Shown here: piece by piece, positions 1 through 6,920 of the stretch
Numbering within the stretch: the first letter of the stretch is position 1
Layout of the letters: every line of letters starts with the position of its first letter
Assembly (NCBI GenBank): GCA_014377905.1
Contig: JACMOQ010000351.1
Coordinates: 1 to 13,497 of the forward strand
Origin: Acetobacteraceae bacterium
GTDB taxonomy: Bacteria > Pseudomonadota > Alphaproteobacteria > Acetobacterales > Acetobacteraceae
Direction of reading: 5' to 3'
Length of the DNA: 13,497 nt
Translations under genes and position numbers: made by a program
The notes under the pieces: generated by a model
The model's input: the letters and a program-made list of their open reading frames with translations, nothing else
Database searches by the model: none
What the model was told of the DNA's origin: nothing

Positions 1-51
1 GGCCGGCAATGCGCGGCGTCGGTCGATACCGCGCTGATGGGGGCGACGACG

Positions 52-1311
52 CTACCGCGGTAGCGCCAACACTGGGGGGCCACGTTCGCCCCAATGCAAG
101 CTGCCAGCTTCATGGCATGACGGACACACCGGATGCCACGCCGCTTGTTCCGCGCCGCAGCCGCTACAACGCCAACCCGGCTGTAACGGCGCATTGGCGG
201 CATCGCGCAAATGGGATGTCTCCGCCGCGTTGTCTCCGCGCGCCCGTGCCAGATCGGCGCGCAGCAATCCGGCCCGGCGGTCACCCAATCCGCCCGCCTC
301 GGCGGCATCAAGGTGATAGGCGGCATCCCCCAGCGCGCCGGCGGCAAACGACAATCGGGCGAGCGCAAATTGCGCCTCCTTGTGGGTCTGGCGCAGATGC
401 ACGAATTCGGTGAACAGTTTCAGGCGGGCAACAGCGTCATCCCCAGGCGCCACAACGAACGCAACCAGATCGGGGTGTGGGGCCATCTTCCAGCTTTCCC
501 GCACCACATCCAACGCTGCCCGTTCGCGTCCGGTGCCACGCAGCGCATGGGCATACGCCAGCGCCGCCGGGATCAGGGCCTTGTCTGCGTTCCATGCCTG
601 TTTGGCGAGTTGCAACGCCGCCTCGCCACCACCCGCCGCTTCAGCCGCCGCTATGGTGAGCGCGGCTTTCGCCGGCCCAGATCCGGCCAGAGCCGCAGCC
701 TGGGCCCAGTTTTCCTGATGCACGGCGAGGGCCAGGCGCGCATCACGCAACCACCCTTGGCTGGGTTGTTTGCCCTCGGCCTGCGCCAGCAGGATCGCAG
801 CCTCGTGCCAGGCCTGGCGCGCCATAGCTTGGCGGAACAGGCCGCGCAGCCCTAGGAATGCACCTTCCTGGTGATCGGCAAGCTGGCGGAACAGGGCGGA
901 CGCCGCATCTTCGTTCCCGCCCAGACGTTCGGCCTCGGCGGCAAGCAGCAGGGTTTGCGGGGTTGGGCCGAGCGCCCGCAAGGCGCGCTGTGCCTCGTGC
1001 CGCGCTGCACCGGCCTGGCCCGCGGCAAGTGCCACCAAAGCACGGGTTACCGCTTTATCGCCGGTGCGGCGATTACGACCAGCCCGCCAGTTCTGCCAAG
1101 TGGCGGGAAAGCTAACCACCGCACCCAACACCCGGAACAGCCAATAAAGCAGCAATAGCGTGATTGCGGTTGCGAGCACCGCCACTGGCGTTGCCGCCGA
1201 AATGGTGTAGCTGGCAATCCGCAGGGCAACCGTGCCCGGCAACCCGGCCAGAAACCAGGCCGCGGCCGTAACCGCCGCGCCAGCCAGCACCATCCATAGG
1301 ACGCGACGCAT
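52..1311 (-). CDS. hemY: HemY-like membrane protein with TPR-like region and C-terminal zinc ribbon
   Basis: The product is 419 aa and belongs to the HemY family, inner-membrane proteins encoded with heme-synthesis genes whose biochemical role is unsettled. It is not the protoporphyrinogen oxidase also called HemY in Bacillus. Two hydrophobic segments (about residues 4-24 and 38-63) are followed by a basic stretch and a long Ala/Leu-rich helical region with TPR-like character (about 85-365). The C-terminus has four cysteines, C382-x2-C385 and C396-x2-C399, forming a rubredoxin-like zinc ribbon similar to that of LapB/YciM; related HemY proteins of alphaproteobacteria carry it, as I recall. 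A TTG lies one codon upstream, but ATG at 1309-1311 is chosen because it forms TGATG with the stop of the preceding gene (1-base overlap). It is the last gene of the hemC operon. No terminator hairpin is evident in bases 1-51. Confidence 0.88.
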   Translation of the reverse strand: MRRVLWMVLAGAAVTAAAWFLAGLPGTVALRIASYTISAATPVAVLATAITLLLLYWLFRVLGAVVSFPATWQNWRAGRNRRTGDKAVTRALVALAAGQAGAARHEAQRALRALGPTPQTLLLAAEAERLGGNEDAASALFRQLADHQEGAFLGLRGLFRQAMARQAWHEAAILLAQAEGKQPSQGWLRDARLALAVHQENWAQAAALAGSGPAKAALTIAAAEAAGGGEAALQLAKQAWNADKALIPAALAYAHALRGTGRERAALDVVRESWKMAPHPDLVAFVVAPGDDAVARLKLFTEFVHLRQTHKEAQFALARLSFAAGALGDAAYHLDAAEAGGLGDRRAGLLRADLARARGDNAAETSHLRDAANAPLQPGWRCSGCGAEQAAWHPVCPSCHEAGSLHWGERGPPVLALPR

Positions 1312-2252
1312 CAACGTGCGCCGGGCAATGTGGCCAACGCTGCCCGCGCATCCAGCAGCGCCTGGGCCCGCGCGGTCCAGTCCGCCATGATGGCTGCGGC
1401 TGCGGGGTCGAGCGCGGCAAGAGTTGCAACGGCCGCGGCCAGATCGCCCGCCGCAAGCCGATCCTGCGCTTCGCCCAACACGATCGCCGCCGGCGCGCCA
1501 ACCAGCACCTTGTCACGATCCTTGATGGTCACCAACGATCGGACATGCAGCCACATGCGCTGGGCCATTGTATCAGCCTCGGTTTCCGGCTTGCTTGCCT
1601 CGGTGGCACGGACGGCAAGGCCGGCGAATTCCTGGCGCAGACTGGCATCGGTCGGGGGTTTGCTGTCGGCGTAGCGGGCCAGTGCCGGGGGCGCGCCCGG
1701 AATAACGCCGAGCGGTTTGCCGGCGGCCAGGGCCTTGGACGCGGAAGCAACCGCATCAAGCTGGGCCGCCCGGGCTGCGGTCTTGGTCACAGCAGCCTCG
1801 GCCACCGCGAGCCTTTGTTCGAGGCCGGCCACACGTTGCATGACATCAGAAGGTGCCGCCTCGGCAGGCGTGGTGGCGGGCCCTTGGGCCTCAAGCGCTG
1901 TTACCCGCGCCGTCAACCGGTCAAGGCGCGGCGCCGGGCGCGCTTGATCCTGCTCGACCGCGACCAGGCGCTGTTCGAGCGCGGTTAATCGACCCGCCAT
2001 GTCGGCGCGCAAGCTCGCGGTTTGGGCGGCGGTTGCTTTGTCAGACGCTGCAATCAGCCGATGCGTCGTCATATCAAGTTGGCTTACGTTGCCGGCGACG
2101 TCCTGGACCTGCGTGCCAAGGAAGCCCAACCCGATCACCAGCAGGGCCAAACCCAGCGCGGTCAACACTGTCCCGGCTGACCGCTTGGCCGGCGGCTGGA
2201 CGGATGGCACGGGCGCGACTGCGGGCATGGTTGCCTCGGGGGGGTCAATCAT
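1311..2252 (-). CDS. Bacterial mitofilin/Mic60-like inner-membrane protein
   Basis: The product is 313 aa. A short Pro-rich cytoplasmic N-terminus (1-25) precedes one transmembrane segment (about 27-46, GTVLTALGLALLVIGLGFLG). A long charged, Ala/Gln/Arg-rich coiled-coil region follows (about 52-165), then a helical C-terminal domain (about 195-313) containing DRDKVLVG and AAGDLAAAVATL, in the style of the mitofilin C-terminal domain. Alphaproteobacterial Mic60 homologues are known to be encoded between hemD and hemY, exactly this position. In the family the protein bends the inner membrane and shapes intracytoplasmic membranes, an ancestral form of the mitochondrial crista-junction protein. 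The start ATG overlaps the hemD stop as ATGA (4 bases), so translation is likely coupled. Sequence conservation in this family is low, so the call rests on architecture and position as much as on motifs. Confidence 0.83.
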   Translation of the reverse strand: MIDPPEATMPAVAPVPSVQPPAKRSAGTVLTALGLALLVIGLGFLGTQVQDVAGNVSQLDMTTHRLIAASDKATAAQTASLRADMAGRLTALEQRLVAVEQDQARPAPRLDRLTARVTALEAQGPATTPAEAAPSDVMQRVAGLEQRLAVAEAAVTKTAARAAQLDAVASASKALAAGKPLGVIPGAPPALARYADSKPPTDASLRQEFAGLAVRATEASKPETEADTMAQRMWLHVRSLVTIKDRDKVLVGAPAAIVLGEAQDRLAAGDLAAAVATLAALDPAAAAIMADWTARAQALLDARAALATLPGAR

Positions 2253-2968
2253 ATGAGAAGGGCCAACATCGCATCCTGGTTCGGGAGGCTGGCAACATGG
2301 ACATGCCGCCAGGGCAAAGGCAAAAGGGCAGCCGCCACGACCGACGAGATCGCCACGGCGTCAATGCCCAGAAAGCATGTAGGGGGCACCGAGGCTGTTA
2401 CCAAGGCCATAAAGCTGCGGGCACTGGCAGGCGAGAAAAACAAGGCGGCCTTTACCCAACCGCCCGTGAGCGCATCGTGCGCGGTTTGCGACAGCGCCGC
2501 AACCGGGGTGGTGCGGTAAACGATGCGCCGAATGACCCGAAAGCCCGCCGCGCGCAATGGTTTGGCAATATCGGCCGCGAGTGTTGCCGCACCGGGAAAC
2601 AGCAGGCTGCCGCGACTTGGTTCGCAAAGCCGCCGCACCAGCACCGCCAGATCGGTAGCCTTGCCCCCAGCATCGGTCACCCGCGTGAAGCCGGCCTTAC
2701 GCGCCGCCGCCGCCGTTGCAGCCCCCACCGCGAAGATCGGCAACTGAAAATAAGCAGCCGATAGACAAGGAACCGCGTTGGCGCTGGTCAGGATAACAGC
2801 CTGCAGCCGCGTGGGTTCGGGCAGGTGGGTGGGGAACATAACCGTTTCGAGCACGGGAGCGACCAAGGGCGTAAATCCCAGCGCAGCAACCCGCCGCGCG
2901 GTTTCAATCGCCCCCGCCGCGGGGCGGGTAATCAGAACAACTCTGCGGGCGGGATCAGGCGAACACAT
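2249..2968 (-). CDS. hemD: Uroporphyrinogen-III synthase
   Basis: The product is 239 aa, the usual length for HemD. It closes linear hydroxymethylbilane to uroporphyrinogen III with inversion of ring D, directly after HemC in cytosolic tetrapyrrole synthesis. Family landmarks are seen in order: an N-terminal VVLITRPAAGAIETA segment, AVILTSANAV (about residue 60), the IFAVGAATAAAARKAGF segment and SLLFPGA at the domain junction, IVYRT, and ALFFSPASARSF near the C-terminus. The frame is open further upstream to 3070, but that extension reads through hemC and is Cys/Arg-rich and unlike the family. ATG at 2966-2968 starts just before the conserved first strand and overlaps the hemC end by 14 bases. 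Sequence divergence is normal for this poorly conserved family. Confidence 0.93.
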   Translation of the reverse strand: MCSPDPARRVVLITRPAAGAIETARRVAALGFTPLVAPVLETVMFPTHLPEPTRLQAVILTSANAVPCLSAAYFQLPIFAVGAATAAAARKAGFTRVTDAGGKATDLAVLVRRLCEPSRGSLLFPGAATLAADIAKPLRAAGFRVIRRIVYRTTPVAALSQTAHDALTGGWVKAALFFSPASARSFMALVTASVPPTCFLGIDAVAISSVVAAALLPLPWRHVHVASLPNQDAMLALLI

Positions 2969-3938
2969 CGCGCGGACAAGCGGCACGCAGGCTGGCGCCA
3001 AGTTCACGCCCGATCCGTGCCGCGTCTGCACGCGCCCCTGACAGGGTCTGCCGCAGCAGCAAGCTGCCATCGGCGCGCGCCACCAGCCCAGCGAGCGTCA
3101 GGCCGCCATAGACATCAAGTTCGGCATGGCCGCCGATCGGGGTGCGGCACGATCCGTCCAACTCGGCCAAAAAGGCGCGCTCGGCGGTGGATACCGAGTT
3201 GGCGTCGGGGTCTTCGATCCCGCTCAGCATTTCGCGCAAAGCCGTGTCGTCTTCGCGCACCGTGATGCCGACAATACCCTGGCAGGCGGCGGGCAGCATG
3301 ATGGCGGGCGACAAAATGGCGGTGGCTTGGTGCCCGAGGCCGAGTCGGTTCATCCCGGCAATCGCCAGCAGGGTTGCATCGCAATCGCCGGCGCGCAATT
3401 TGTCGAGCCTGGTTTGCACGTTGCCGCGCATCGCCGTGATGCGCAGATCAGGTCTGCTATGCAACAGTTGCGCCTGCCGGCGGATCGAACTAGTGCCGAT
3501 CGAGGCACCCTGCGGCAGGGCGGCAATCGGGTCTTGGCCGGCGGTGAGGTGGGGCGCCAGGATCAGCGCGTCACGCGCGTCTTCGCGGGTCAGCGTGCCG
3601 GCCAGCACGATGCCGGCGGGCAATTCGGTTTCCAGGTCCTTCAGGCTGTGCACTGCGAAATCGATGCGGCCATCGGTCAGTGCCTCGTGAATTTCCTTGG
3701 CGAACAAGCCCTTGCCGCCAATATCGGCCAGCCGACGGTCCTGCACGATATCGCCGGTGGTGCGGATGGCGTGTTCTTCGAACACACCCATGCTGCGCAA
3801 AACCGGGCAGAATGTGGTCAACCGCGCCAGAAAATAGCGGGTTTGCCAGAGTGCGAGCGGCGATCCGCGGGTGCCAACGCGTAACGGCAATGCGCGGGAA
3901 TGGGTGGGGACAGCACGGGACGGGTGGGCAGATGACAT
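2955..3938 (-). CDS. hemC: Porphobilinogen deaminase (hydroxymethylbilane synthase)
   Basis: The product is 327 aa; the family is usually about 305-320, and the excess is a short Ser/Pro/Arg-rich N-terminal tail. It polymerises four porphobilinogen molecules into hydroxymethylbilane using a covalently attached dipyrromethane cofactor. Visible motifs are VGTRGSPLALWQ at the start of domain 1, KEIHEALTDGRIDFAVHSLKD with the catalytic Asp region, GTSSIRRQAQLL with substrate-binding arginines, RGNVQTRLDKL, and the cofactor-attachment loop DGSCRTPIGGHAEL, whose cysteine is residue 264. An AGGA ribosome-binding site (complement of 3946-3949) lies 7 bases before the ATG. It is the first gene of the minus-strand heme operon and is divergent from tsaD. 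Confidence 0.98.
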   Translation of the reverse strand: MSSAHPSRAVPTHSRALPLRVGTRGSPLALWQTRYFLARLTTFCPVLRSMGVFEEHAIRTTGDIVQDRRLADIGGKGLFAKEIHEALTDGRIDFAVHSLKDLETELPAGIVLAGTLTREDARDALILAPHLTAGQDPIAALPQGASIGTSSIRRQAQLLHSRPDLRITAMRGNVQTRLDKLRAGDCDATLLAIAGMNRLGLGHQATAILSPAIMLPAACQGIVGITVREDDTALREMLSGIEDPDANSVSTAERAFLAELDGSCRTPIGGHAELDVYGGLTLAGLVARADGSLLLRQTLSGARADAARIGRELGASLRAACPRDVFA

Positions 3939-3981
3939 CGGGCTGTCCTATTACCTTGGCGGGAATATTGAAAGACGGACG
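3939..3981. promoter_or_regulatory. Divergent hemC/tsaD intergenic region
   Basis: These 43 bases separate the start codons of hemC (minus) and tsaD (plus). They are locally AT-richer than the surroundings, with ATTACC and AATATTGAAAG stretches, and contain the hemC Shine-Dalgarno (AGGA on the minus strand). The space is too short for two non-overlapping promoters, so core elements must overlap here or lie within the opposite coding sequence. I see no confident -35/-10 pair and no clear operator palindrome. The regulatory role is inferred from gene orientation only. Confidence 0.4.
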
Positions 3982-5046
3982 ATGCAGGGAATTTCTTCCC
4001 AAATCAGCGGACCGGTGTTGGGGCTGGAAACGTCGTGCGACGAAACCGCCGCCGCGGTGCTTGCGCCTGACGGGCAAATTCTGGCCGAGGCGGTGCTGAG
4101 CCAGACCGCCCATGCCGCGTTCGGGGGTGTGGTGCCGGAAATTGCCGCGCGCGCACATCTGACCCATTTGCCCGGTCTGGTTGGGCAGGTGATGGCCGAT
4201 GCTGGCATCGGGTTCGCGGCATTGGCCGGCATCGGCGCAAGCTCAGGTCCGGGGCTGATCGGCGGGCTGATCGTTGGCAGCGGCTTTGCCAAGGGCGTGA
4301 CTTTGGCGTGCGGCATTCCGTTCGTCGCGGTCAATCACCTTGAAGCCCATGCGCTGACCCCGCGCCTTCCGGGGCTGCTGCCCGCACCGGTCGCATTTCC
4401 CTATCTGCTGCTGCTGATGTCCGGCGGGCATTGCCAATGCGTGGCGGTTGAGGGCGTTGGCCAGCATCACCGGCTGGGGGGCACGATCGACGATGCGGTG
4501 GGGGAAGCGTTCGATAAGGTTGGCAAGCTGCTTGGCCTGGGGTGGCCGGGGGGGCCGGCGGTCGAACGCCTGGCCGCCGAGGGCGACGCCAAGGCCTATC
4601 CCCTGCCCCGCCCATTGCTGGGGCGCGCGGGCTGCGATTTCAGTTTCTCCGGCTTGAAGACCGCAGTGGCGCAACTGGTCGTTGGTCTGCCGACGGGGGC
4701 GCTGCCGCGCCAGACGGCTGCTGATATCGCCGCAAGCTTTCAGGCCGCCGTCGCCGATGTCATCGCCAACCGGGCGCGCAATGCCATTGCGATGTTTCGC
4801 GCGCTCCATCCCAACGGCAATCTTCTGGTGGTCGCCGGCGGGGTTGCCGCCAACGCGACCTTGCGCGCGGCGCTGCAAACCGTGGCCGACCAAAACGGCT
4901 TCACCTTCGCGGCACCGCCTTTGCGGCTCTGCACCGACAACGCGGTGATGGTGGCGTGGACGGTGCTGGAACGGCTAAGGCTCGGGTTGGTGGATGGTTT
5001 GGACCATGCCCCGAGGCCGCGCTGGCCGTTGGAGAGTATTCGATGA
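3982..5046 (+). CDS. tsaD: tRNA N6-adenosine threonylcarbamoyltransferase
   Basis: The product is 354 aa. TsaD transfers the threonylcarbamoyl group from TC-AMP to A37 of ANN-decoding tRNAs, working with TsaB and TsaE, with TsaC making the intermediate. Motifs are clear: GLETSCDETAAAVL (14-27), FGGVVPEIAARAHL (48-60), SSGPGLIGGL (88-96), the metal ligands H119 and H123 in NHLEAHAL, LMSGGH (145-150), GTIDDAVGEAFDKVGKLLGL, FSFSGLKTAV, AGGVAAN (285-291) and CTDNAVM (317-323), whose Asp is the third metal ligand. The frame is open back to 3871, but that extension overlaps hemC. ATG at 3982 sits just before the conserved first strand. It is the first gene of the plus-strand run and is essential in most bacteria. 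Confidence 0.98.
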   Translation: MQGISSQISGPVLGLETSCDETAAAVLAPDGQILAEAVLSQTAHAAFGGVVPEIAARAHLTHLPGLVGQVMADAGIGFAALAGIGASSGPGLIGGLIVGSGFAKGVTLACGIPFVAVNHLEAHALTPRLPGLLPAPVAFPYLLLLMSGGHCQCVAVEGVGQHHRLGGTIDDAVGEAFDKVGKLLGLGWPGGPAVERLAAEGDAKAYPLPRPLLGRAGCDFSFSGLKTAVAQLVVGLPTGALPRQTAADIAASFQAAVADVIANRARNAIAMFRALHPNGNLLVVAGGVAANATLRAALQTVADQNGFTFAAPPLRLCTDNAVMVAWTVLERLRLGLVDGLDHAPRPRWPLESIR

Positions 5047-5158
5047 CATCAGCACCCTCACCGCAGCCCCTTCCCGAGGGAATAAGGAGCAGCGTCATTT
5101 TCCTCTCCCCCCGGGTCGGGGTGAGGGTCGACCAACCGCATAGAAGCAGTTCCATACA
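5047..5158. repeat. Intergenic imperfect inverted repeat between tsaD and rlmJ
   Basis: This is the largest gap between the plus-strand genes and holds no ORF. ACCCTCACC at 5054-5062 is the exact reverse complement of GGTGAGGGT at 5120-5128. The inner flanks continue the pyrimidine/purine symmetry imperfectly: CAGCCCCTTCCCGAGGG on the left, CTCTCCCCCCGGGTCGGG on the right. The style (CCCTCACC ... CTCTCCCC ... GGGGTGAGGG) resembles dispersed palindromic intergenic repeats seen in many proteobacterial genomes. It could fold in RNA and act as a processing, stabilising or weak termination element before rlmJ; it lacks the U-tract of an intrinsic terminator. Repeat identity is by recollection of the pattern and was not tested by a copy count. 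Confidence 0.6.
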
Positions 5159-5977
5159 ATGAATTACCGCCACGCCTTCCACGCCGGCAATTTCGGTGAC
5201 TGCATGAAGCACGCGCTGCTGGTGTGGCTGCTTGGTGCGATGCAAAAGAAGCCCGGCGCGATTTTTGCGCTCGACACCCATGCCGGAGTTGGGCGCTACG
5301 ATTTGACCGAAGGGCCGGCGGCGCGGACCGGAGAATGGCAGAGCGGGATTGCGCGGCTGCTCGACAATCCTCCGCTCGAACTCGCCGATTACGTCGCGCT
5401 CGTAAAACAGGAAGGGCTTTATCCCGGATCGCCGGCGATCATCCAGGCGATGCTGCGCCCGCAGGACCGGCTGGCGTGCTGCGAGCTTCATCCCGAAGAC
5501 CTCATGGCGCTGCGCCGTAATTTTGGCCGCGATAAGCAGGTTTCCGTGCATGGGCGGGATGCGTGGGAGGCGCTGGGTGCGCTGCTTCCGCCGCCCACGG
5601 AACGCCGGGCGTTCATTCTGGTTGACCCGCCGTATGAAGCCACCGACGAATTCTACCGCCTCACCGACGGGCTCAAGCGGGGATATGCGCGTTTCCCAAC
5701 CGGAGTGTTCGCCGCCTGGTATCCGATCAAGCATCGTGCGCCAACCCGGGCCTTCCATAACGCCATGCAGCAAAGCGGGATCAAGGATATTGTCGCCGCC
5801 GAGTTCTGGCTGCGGCCGGCGATTGACGCGGCGCGGCTGAACGGATGCGGCCTGCTGGTAATCAACCCGCCTTATGGGTTCGAGGCGGCGGCCAGCGACA
5901 TCATGGCAGCGCTGGTGGCAAGGCTCGCCGATGATTTCGATGCCGGGTTCGATGTCGCGCGGATCGCCAATGAATAA
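5159..5977 (+). CDS. rlmJ: 23S rRNA (adenine(2030)-N(6))-methyltransferase
   Basis: The product is 272 aa, close to the 280 aa of E. coli RlmJ. It methylates A2030 of 23S rRNA using S-adenosylmethionine. The N-terminus NYRHAFHAGNFGDCMKHALL is the family signature. ALDTHAGVGRYDL (residues 37-49) forms the SAM-binding motif I region, and DPPYE (156-160) is the catalytic motif IV typical of N6-adenine methyltransferases. KRGYARFPTGVFAAWYPIKHR and the C-terminal GCGLLVINPPYGFE also match the family. The start at 5159 has only a weak purine-rich site upstream (AGAAGCAG). The stop overlaps the gpsA start by 8 bases (ATGAATAA). Placement between tsaD and gpsA is unusual relative to the tsaD-gpsA adjacency I know from other alphaproteobacteria. 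Confidence 0.97.
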   Translation: MNYRHAFHAGNFGDCMKHALLVWLLGAMQKKPGAIFALDTHAGVGRYDLTEGPAARTGEWQSGIARLLDNPPLELADYVALVKQEGLYPGSPAIIQAMLRPQDRLACCELHPEDLMALRRNFGRDKQVSVHGRDAWEALGALLPPPTERRAFILVDPPYEATDEFYRLTDGLKRGYARFPTGVFAAWYPIKHRAPTRAFHNAMQQSGIKDIVAAEFWLRPAIDAARLNGCGLLVINPPYGFEAAASDIMAALVARLADDFDAGFDVARIANE

Positions 5978-6917
5978 CATCGCCGTCATTGGCGCCGGCG
6001 CCTGGGGGACAGCGCTTGCCATTCAAGCGCATCGGGCCGGGCGAAATGTGACCCTGTGGGCGCGCGATCAGGCCCGGGCGCGGGATATTTCGGCCACGCG
6101 GCGCAATCCGCATTTGCCCAGCGCCGTGCTGCCCGCCGACATCATTGTCACCAACACCATGCCGGTGGCCGATATGCTGCTGCTAGTGGTCCCGGTGCAG
6201 CATTTGCGCGCGGTAGCCGACCGTTTACCGCCTGAGGGCATGCTGGTTGTGTGCGCCAAGGGGGTGGAATTGGGCACGCTGGCCCTGCCGCTCGAAATCG
6301 TCGGGCGTCCAGCGGCGGTGTTGACCGGCCCCAATTTCGCCCATGAAGTCGCCGCCGGGCTGCCCGCCGCTGCCCTGGTCGCCGCCAGCGATCCGGCATT
6401 GTGCGAGGCGGTTGCAGCGGCGTTGGGCACGCCTGGGTTCCGGCTTTACGCCAGCCCCGATCCGATTGGCGCGCAAATCGGCGGCGCAGCGAAGAACGTT
6501 ATTGCCATCGCCTCCGGCATCGTGATCGGCGCCGGCCTCGGCGAAAACGCCCGTGCGGCCTTGGTCAGCCGGGGTCTGGCCGAAATGTCGCGTTTGGCGG
6601 CGGCGTTGGGCGGCAAGGCGGAAACCGTCGCCGGACTGTCGGGGCTGGGGGATTTGATGCTGACCTGCGCCGGGACCGCGAGCCGCAACTACAGCCTCGG
6701 CCTCGCGCTGGGCAAAGGGGAGGCGATGGCCGCGATCCTGGCGGGACGACAGGCGGTGACCGAGGGGGTGGCGACCGCACCCGCTTTGGTCGCCCGCGCC
6801 CACGCCGCCGGGGTGACCATGCCGATCTGCCAGGCAGTGGCGGGTATTGTCGGCGGCAATTTCAGCGTGGCAACCGCAATTGACGCGCTATTGTCGCGCC
6901 CCCGCCGGGCGGAATAA
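5970..6917 (+). CDS. gpsA: Glycerol-3-phosphate dehydrogenase [NAD(P)+]
   Basis: The product is 315 aa, normal for cytosolic GpsA. It reduces dihydroxyacetone phosphate to sn-glycerol 3-phosphate, the backbone for phospholipid synthesis. The NAD(P)-binding Rossmann motif GAGAWG is at residues 8-13. GPNFAHEVAAGLPAA (120-134) and the catalytic-lysine region AAKNVIAIASGI (K175) are followed by GLGENARAALVSRGLAEM. The C-terminal signature GLSGLGDLMLTCAGTASRN (222-240) includes the substrate-binding Arg-Asn pair. A longer open frame begins at 5874 inside rlmJ. ATG at 5970 is preferred because the Rossmann strand starts at once. The gene overlaps rlmJ by 8 bases and ends 3 bases before murJ. Confidence 0.99.
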   Translation: MNNIAVIGAGAWGTALAIQAHRAGRNVTLWARDQARARDISATRRNPHLPSAVLPADIIVTNTMPVADMLLLVVPVQHLRAVADRLPPEGMLVVCAKGVELGTLALPLEIVGRPAAVLTGPNFAHEVAAGLPAAALVAASDPALCEAVAAALGTPGFRLYASPDPIGAQIGGAAKNVIAIASGIVIGAGLGENARAALVSRGLAEMSRLAAALGGKAETVAGLSGLGDLMLTCAGTASRNYSLGLALGKGEAMAAILAGRQAVTEGVATAPALVARAHAAGVTMPICQAVAGIVGGNFSVATAIDALLSRPRRAE

Positions 6918-6920
6918 GCC

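Noticed and set aside
1..63. Plus-strand frame reading ...SVDTALMGATTLPR then TAG, possibly the end of a gene convergent with hemY
   Set aside because: Only about 20 codons are visible with no recognisable motif. It would overlap hemY by 12 bases and cannot be told from chance in GC-rich DNA. Bases 1-51 hold nothing else I can support.
1853..2764. 303-codon plus-strand open frame opposite the Mic60-like gene and hemD
   Set aside because: It is Arg/Pro/Gly-rich with no family motif and lies antisense to two well-supported coupled genes. It is a shadow frame of high-GC sequence.
3126..3884. 252-codon plus-strand open frame opposite hemC
   Set aside because: Composition mirrors the third-position GC of hemC and no known motif is present.
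5062..5130. Intrinsic terminator after tsaD
   Set aside because: Inverted-repeat arms are far apart and no U-tract follows the right arm, so a dispersed repeat fits better than a terminator.
4901..6022. 373-codon minus-strand open frame across tsaD, the repeat and rlmJ
   Set aside because: It is antisense to tsaD and rlmJ, which have complete family signatures, and shows no domain of its own.
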